Positions 7,180 through 10,519 of a stretch of DNA of 10,519 bases are shown one piece after another (within the stretch, counting starts at the first letter, position 1; each line of letters starts with the position of its first letter). The position numbers were made by a program, and so were the translations under genes. The DNA lies in NCBI GenBank assembly GCA_007130265.1, contig SLST01000435.1, forward strand, positions 1 to 10,519, written 5' to 3'. The notes beneath the pieces are model-generated. The model was not told the origin of the DNA. It did no database searches and worked only from the letters and a program-made list of their open reading frames with translations. This DNA comes from Spirochaetales bacterium (GTDB lineage: Bacteria > Spirochaetota > Spirochaetia > DSM-27196 > SLST01).

Positions 7180-8349
7180 CTATCGAACCGAGAATGCGTC
7201 GATACGCACGGGATCGAACTCCACGCCGAGCCCCGGCCCATCAGGCACCGGGAGGCATCCGTCGGAGTCGAGTGGCAGCGAAAGCGTCTCCCGCCCGGGA
7301 GAGGCGAGCGGGTTGTCGTGAAGCATGATCTCGGTGAACTCGACCGCGTCGGTGACGCCGACCGTGGACGCCGCAAGGTGGAGCTTGGCCGCAACTTCGG
7401 GCCCAAGCCCCCACGCCGTCCCGAGGACGCACTTCAGACCGGCGGCTTCCGCGAGCGCGGCGATCTTCTTGGCCGCGTAAAGCCCACCGGCCTTGCCGAT
7501 CTTGATGTTGATGACGTCGGCGGCGTTACGCCGGATGATGTTCATCACGTCGTGAACGCTGTAGGCGCTCTCGTCGGCCTCGATCAGCGTGTCGACCGAC
7601 GCGCGGACGTGAGCCATCCCGTCGAGGTCCCACGCGGCGACCGGCTGCTCGAGCAGATCGATCCCGAGTCCGCGACTCTCGGCGAGACGGCAGAAACGAA
7701 TCGCCTCCTTGACGGAGTAACCCTGATTCGCGTCGGCGCGGATCGATACCCCCGCCCCCACCGCGTCACGCATCGCGGCGATCCGCTCGACGTCTTCCTC
7801 CGGAATCCCGCCGATCTTGGCCTTGAATGCGCGGATACCGCGCTTCATGCTCGAGAGGCAGAGCTCGGCCATCCCGTCGGGCGGGCCACCGGCGATCTCC
7901 ACAGAGACCGGAACACGCGTCCTGACCCGGCCCCCGAGCAGGGTGAAGACGGGAACGCCGAGCGCCTTGCCGACAAGATCGTGAAGCGCAAGGTCGATTC
8001 CGGCCTTCGCGCACGAGTTTCCCCGGAAGTCGATCGAGTGAAGCAGCTGCTCGCGGTCGAATGGGTCGGTCCCCGTCAGGCGCGGCCCGAAGTGCATATC
8101 GATGAGACTGCGAACCTGCTCGAGGGGCTCGCCGAAGAAGCCGATGTCGGTCACCGACTCGCCCACTCCGACCAGACCGACGTCGGTCTCGATTCTCACG
8201 ATCAGGTACTCGATCACGGGCTCAGGTCGCTCGGCAGTGACCCTGCCGAGCCGGTACCATTCGCGCTTGGTACCGGCCCCTTCGGTCGAGTAGGGCGGCG
8301 GCGCGATAGGCATGCGCATCGGCGTTGTCGTGACACCGGTTATCTTCAT
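7180..8349 (-). CDS. Enolase-superfamily MR/MLE enzyme, MLE-type active site (paralogue A)
   Basis: These metal-dependent enzymes abstract the proton alpha to a carboxylate and go on to racemise, dehydrate or cycloisomerise it. The 389 residues show an N-terminal capping domain (1 to about 125) and a TIM-barrel with the expected active site: K176-x-K178 (FKAKIG), metal ligands D206 (RADANQGY), E234 (LLEQP) and D259 (EADES), and a second catalytic Lys at K283 (INIKIGK). A Lys on both faces is the muconate-lactonizing subgroup pattern. I do not see the D-x-D signature typical of dipeptide epimerases near the end of the barrel, which instead reads VEFTEIMLHDN. The ATG overlaps the regulator's TGA by one base (TGATG), so the two are translationally coupled. 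Substrate is unknown. It is strikingly like the enzyme at 9297-10472. Confidence 0.92.
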   Translation of the reverse strand: MKITGVTTTPMRMPIAPPPYSTEGAGTKREWYRLGRVTAERPEPVIEYLIVRIETDVGLVGVGESVTDIGFFGEPLEQVRSLIDMHFGPRLTGTDPFDREQLLHSIDFRGNSCAKAGIDLALHDLVGKALGVPVFTLLGGRVRTRVPVSVEIAGGPPDGMAELCLSSMKRGIRAFKAKIGGIPEEDVERIAAMRDAVGAGVSIRADANQGYSVKEAIRFCRLAESRGLGIDLLEQPVAAWDLDGMAHVRASVDTLIEADESAYSVHDVMNIIRRNAADVINIKIGKAGGLYAAKKIAALAEAAGLKCVLGTAWGLGPEVAAKLHLAASTVGVTDAVEFTEIMLHDNPLASPGRETLSLPLDSDGCLPVPDGPGLGVEFDPVRIDAFSVR

Positions 8350-9227
8350 CAGGGTTGCCGCTCCCGACGACTCGCGACCAGAACCTTCTCCAGAACGGAC
8401 CGCTGGCCCCGTATGTGGCGGGAAAGCACCGCCTTTGCATGCGACCAGTCTGCGTCCAGCATCGCGCGGAGTATCTCGACGTGCTCGGCTGTCATCTCCT
8501 GCGCGACGTCCGCTTCGGGCGCAGCGTAGTGGAGCAGCCGGGTGTAGAACCGCGCGACGAACTGGTCGAAGAACCGCGCGATGTACTTGTTGCCGCTCTT
8601 CGCGACGATGTACCGATGCGGGGCATCGTCGAGCGCGTGGTTCTCGCCCTCGAGCAGCGCAAGAACCTCCGACCGCTCGATGCGCGGCCTGGCAGCCTCC
8701 AGGGCGGTGATCTCAAGTGCCTCGCGAACCTCGAGGTACGCCGCCACATCGTCAACACGAACCGGATTGACGCGCCATCCCTTGCGCGCAACGTGGTCCA
8801 GCAGACCCGCGCCGGCGAACCGACTGAACGCCCCGCGGATGATGGATCTGCCGACGCCGTGCTTCGCGGCGAGCGCGCCCTCGCGAAGGTAGACGGCGAC
8901 CAGGCTGAGACTCGCGTGCATGACCTCGTCGAGCAGCACGGAATCCCAGTTGGGCGGCTCCTTGGGCAGCACAACGCGTTCGTCGGCGCCGCCGATCCCC
9001 ACCATAGCGGGATTGACGGTGATGCGCCGATTCGCAAGCTTCTGCAGGTAGCCCTCTTCAACGAGGAACAGGATGGCCTCGCGGACGGGAGTAATGCTGA
9101 CATCGTAGTGGCGCGAGAGGTCGGTCAGCGAAAGATGAAACGGAAGCGTCTCGCCCGCGCGGATTCGCTGCCTGATGTCCTGGCTGATGTAGGTTGCGAT
9201 ACTCATGCGGCTTGCACCATAATCCAT
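8349..9227 (-). CDS. GntR-family regulator with two winged-helix segments and an FCD ligand domain
   Basis: This is a probable transcription factor controlling the cluster. Residues about 9-72 form a GntR-type winged helix (LSLTDLSRHYDVSITPVREAI, then a V-N-P end). Residues about 113-156 look like a second one (LREGALAAKHGVGRSIIRGA, ending GWRVNP), directly followed by the FCD effector domain (VDDVAAYLEVREALEITALE). FCD metal-ligand positions appear complete: D200, H204 (before SGN), H249 (AEHVEIL) and H271 (SRHIRGQ), suggesting a metal-assisted carboxylate ligand. Length is 292 residues, versus about 220-240 for ordinary single-winged-helix members. Two starts are possible: ATG 9225-9227, or ATG 9204-9206 (MSIATYIS), which removes seven residues ahead of the domain and fits better with the promoter proposed at 9219-9247. 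Neither has a strong Shine-Dalgarno. It ends in a TGATG overlap with the next enzyme gene. Confidence 0.9.
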   Translation of the reverse strand: MDYGASRMSIATYISQDIRQRIRAGETLPFHLSLTDLSRHYDVSITPVREAILFLVEEGYLQKLANRRITVNPAMVGIGGADERVVLPKEPPNWDSVLLDEVMHASLSLVAVYLREGALAAKHGVGRSIIRGAFSRFAGAGLLDHVARKGWRVNPVRVDDVAAYLEVREALEITALEAARPRIERSEVLALLEGENHALDDAPHRYIVAKSGNKYIARFFDQFVARFYTRLLHYAAPEADVAQEMTAEHVEILRAMLDADWSHAKAVLSRHIRGQRSVLEKVLVASRRERQP

Positions 9228-9247
9228 GCAATACCCGGTTTTGTCAA
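9219..9247 (-). promoter_or_regulatory. Candidate sigma-70 promoter of the regulator gene
   Basis: On the minus strand, TTGACA (9242-9247) is a perfect -35 hexamer. Exactly 17 bases later comes GATTAT (9219-9224), a four-of-six match to TATAAT. Transcription would begin near 9212, downstream of the first possible ATG of the regulator and only a few bases before the second at 9204-9206. This would imply a leaderless or very short-leader mRNA, or that the first ATG is not used from this promoter. Confidence 0.45.
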
Positions 9248-9250
9248 AAC
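9238..9250. promoter_or_regulatory. 13-bp perfect palindrome GTTTTG-T-CAAAAC, candidate operator
   Basis: Two exact six-base arms flank one central base, covering the -35 hexamer of the candidate regulator promoter and lying within the 69-bp gap between the second enzyme gene and the regulator gene. Odd-length dyads of about this size are common as GntR/FCD operators, and this placement would give autorepression. The core TTGTCAA recurs upstream of the binding-protein gene at 7114-7120, where it is less symmetric. Confidence 0.5.
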
Positions 9251-9296
9251 TGTACTGGTCCGTCGACAGACGAGTGCGGCATCCGCGGAGGTTGCT

Positions 9297-10472
9297 CTAC
9301 GCATCCGGTGTCCGCAGGCGCTCAACCTTCTCCTCATCGAGCCCGATGCCCAACCCCGGTTCGGTTGGTACGCGCAGATAGCCGTCCTCGAGGACCATCG
9401 GATCCCTGTGGAGCAGCTCGTGAATCATGATTTCCGTGAACTCGACGACCGGGTCGGCGTTCGCGAGCGCCGCGCCCAGGTGGAGCTTTGCGGCGACGAT
9501 CGCGGCCGAACCCCACTCGGTACCAATGACGATGCCGGTCCCGGCAGCGCGCGCGACGGTCGCCCATTCGCGAACGCCCTTGATCCCCAGAGCCTTCGCG
9601 CACTTGGTGTTGATCAGATCGACGGCGCCGGCCTGCAGCAGCCGGTAGACCATCTCCAGGCTGAACGCGCTCTCGTCGGCTTCTATAGAGATGTCGGTCG
9701 ACTCGCGGATCACCTTCATGCCCTCGAGGTCGAGCTTCGGGGTCGGCTGCTCGAGCACCTCGAGCTCAGCGCCGCTGCGCTCGATCAGCCGACAGAAGGT
9801 ACGCGCCTGCTTCACCGTGTATCCGCAGTTCGCGTCGGCGCGAAGACTGATGTCGGGTCCAAGCCTGTCCCATATGCCGATCACCGATTCGGCGTCCAGG
9901 TACGGGTTGGATCCGACTTTGGCCTTGAACCCACGGACGCCCTGGTGGTAGTACTCGACGCAGTGTTCGATCTGCAGCTTCGGGCTGTTCTTGGGCACCT
10001 CGATCGACGCGAGAACCTTCTCCCGCCGGTACCCGCCGATGAGCGCGTAGACCGGCACGCCAAGCGCCTTGCCCACGAGATCGTGCAGCGCCAGATCGAT
10101 CCCCGCCGTCGCGTGCCTCGTCGCGCCGCGCGGTGAGTCCCAGCTCAGGCGGTCGATGAGGAACTCGAAGTCGAGCGGATCCTCTCCGATCAGCAGCGAA
10201 GCCATGTGGCGATCGATCATACCCCGTACGTTGTGCACGGGCTCGGTCGCATCGCACGCAGCCTCTCCGATTCCGGTGAGTCCGTCGTCGGTATGGATCT
10301 TCACGATCACGTTGGACAGAACCACTCCGCCGGCCTGCCCGGGCAGGTGGCGGTGGGACCGGCCGGTGTAGAACTTCGCGGGGTGCTGGATAGCGCCGAC
10401 TTTGCTGTGCCCGTCGGCGAACTCACCGACCGGCAGGCTGACCGGGATGGTCTCTACGCGTACAATCTTCAT
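9297..10472 (-). CDS. Enolase-superfamily MR/MLE enzyme, MLE-type active site (paralogue B)
   Basis: This is the second MR/MLE enzyme, 391 residues, with the same fold and chemistry class as the one at 7180-8349. Active-site elements are K183-x-K185 (FKAKVG), D213 (RADANCGY), E241 (VLEQP), D266 (EADES) and K290 (INTKCAK). The N-terminal capping domain differs most: it has a longer 20s loop (HPAKFYTGRSHRHLPGQ) that in this superfamily closes over and selects the substrate, so the two enzymes probably accept different or stereoisomeric substrates. The ATG at 10470-10472 gives the standard MKIVRVETIPV start, and GGAGG (10477-10481) lies four bases upstream. An open frame continues further upstream, but its Arg-rich extension is not protein-like. 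It is 69 bp ahead of the regulator gene and is on the same strand. Confidence 0.93.
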   Translation of the reverse strand: MKIVRVETIPVSLPVGEFADGHSKVGAIQHPAKFYTGRSHRHLPGQAGGVVLSNVIVKIHTDDGLTGIGEAACDATEPVHNVRGMIDRHMASLLIGEDPLDFEFLIDRLSWDSPRGATRHATAGIDLALHDLVGKALGVPVYALIGGYRREKVLASIEVPKNSPKLQIEHCVEYYHQGVRGFKAKVGSNPYLDAESVIGIWDRLGPDISLRADANCGYTVKQARTFCRLIERSGAELEVLEQPTPKLDLEGMKVIRESTDISIEADESAFSLEMVYRLLQAGAVDLINTKCAKALGIKGVREWATVARAAGTGIVIGTEWGSAAIVAAKLHLGAALANADPVVEFTEIMIHELLHRDPMVLEDGYLRVPTEPGLGIGLDEEKVERLRTPDA

Positions 10473-10508
10473 CCGACCTCCACGGCGGCGCTCCAACCTT
10501 CGACCCGC

Positions 10509-10514
10509 ACTATA
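10509..10514 (-). promoter_or_regulatory. Possible -10 element (TATAGT) upstream of the first enzyme gene
   Basis: TATAGT on the minus strand matches the -10 consensus at five of six bases, stands in a locally AT-rich spot and would give a leader of about 30 bases before the ATG at 10472. The matching -35 region would lie beyond the window edge, so this is tentative. If real, it marks the start of the whole gene set. Confidence 0.3.
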
Positions 10515-10519
10515 CACGA

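Noticed and set aside
7180..8349. Dipeptide (L-Ala-D/L-Glu) epimerase, suggested by the neighbouring peptide-type transporter
   Set aside because: The D-x-D motif that binds the dipeptide amino group is not seen near the end of the barrel; the segment reads VEFTEIM.H instead. The name would overstate what the sequence shows.
7318..8529. A 403-codon plus-strand open frame opposite enzyme paralogue A
   Set aside because: It mirrors an MR/MLE gene with an intact active site; the composition is shadow-like and no family is recognised.
8355..10136. A 593-codon plus-strand open frame opposite the regulator and enzyme paralogue B
   Set aside because: It spans two well-supported minus-strand genes and their gap; it has the same biased composition and no recognisable domain.
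1..10519. CRISPR array, tRNA or rRNA genes, insertion sequence or transposase
   Set aside because: No regularly spaced repeats, no tRNA-like cloverleaf, no rRNA-like segments, and no transposase motifs or terminal inverted repeats were recognised on reading both strands.

Overview
The window is GC-rich with dense, one-directional gene packing. Seven intact genes run on the minus strand from the right edge to about position 1417, and two decayed genes occupy the left 1.4 kb. The host looks like a diderm bacterium: the substrate-binding protein has a signal-peptidase-I type leader (A-Y-A before G-G-T-Q-Q) and no lipobox cysteine. The small GGTQQ mature start resembles leaders common in Spirochaetota, so a GC-rich spirochaete is my best guess. 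That is inference from one leader peptide and codon use, not proof.

Layout in transcription order (right to left). (1) 10472-9297: an enolase-superfamily (MR/MLE) enzyme. (2) 9227-8349: a GntR/FCD regulator with an apparent second winged helix. (3) 8349-7180: a second, clearly paralogous MR/MLE enzyme, coupled to the regulator by a TGATG overlap. (4) A 129-bp AT-richer gap with promoter and operator candidates. (5) 7050-5434: a family-5 extracellular solute-binding protein. (6) A 12-bp perfect hairpin. (7) 5359-4430 and 4419-3481: two DppB/DppC-type permeases. (8) 3462-1417: a single polypeptide carrying both DppD-like and DppF-like ATPase halves.

Read together, this is a self-contained uptake and catabolism locus. 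The periplasmic protein captures a solute, the two permeases and the double ATPase import it, and two related MR/MLE enzymes (acid-sugar dehydratase, racemase or cycloisomerase chemistry) act on it inside, probably under control of the GntR/FCD protein. Although the transporter is of the 'peptide' family, the adjacent enzymes suggest a small carboxylate, a sugar acid or an amino-acid-like conjugate rather than general oligopeptides. The substrate cannot be read from the sequence.

The left end is different. A plus-strand msrA remnant (no start codon, an internal in-frame deletion and a frameshift) and a minus-strand glycosyltransferase-8-like remnant (5'-truncated directly at the ATPase stop codon, plus a frameshift) converge on each other. 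The clean 9 kb to the right argues that these are real decay rather than uniform sequencing error, but raw reads would be needed to exclude local error at a contig end.

The most unusual items are the tandem winged-helix GntR/FCD protein, the paralogous enolase pair flanking it, the matched C-x5-C-x6-C-x17-C clusters in both halves of the fused ATPase, and a set of dyad elements at the two regulatory gaps.
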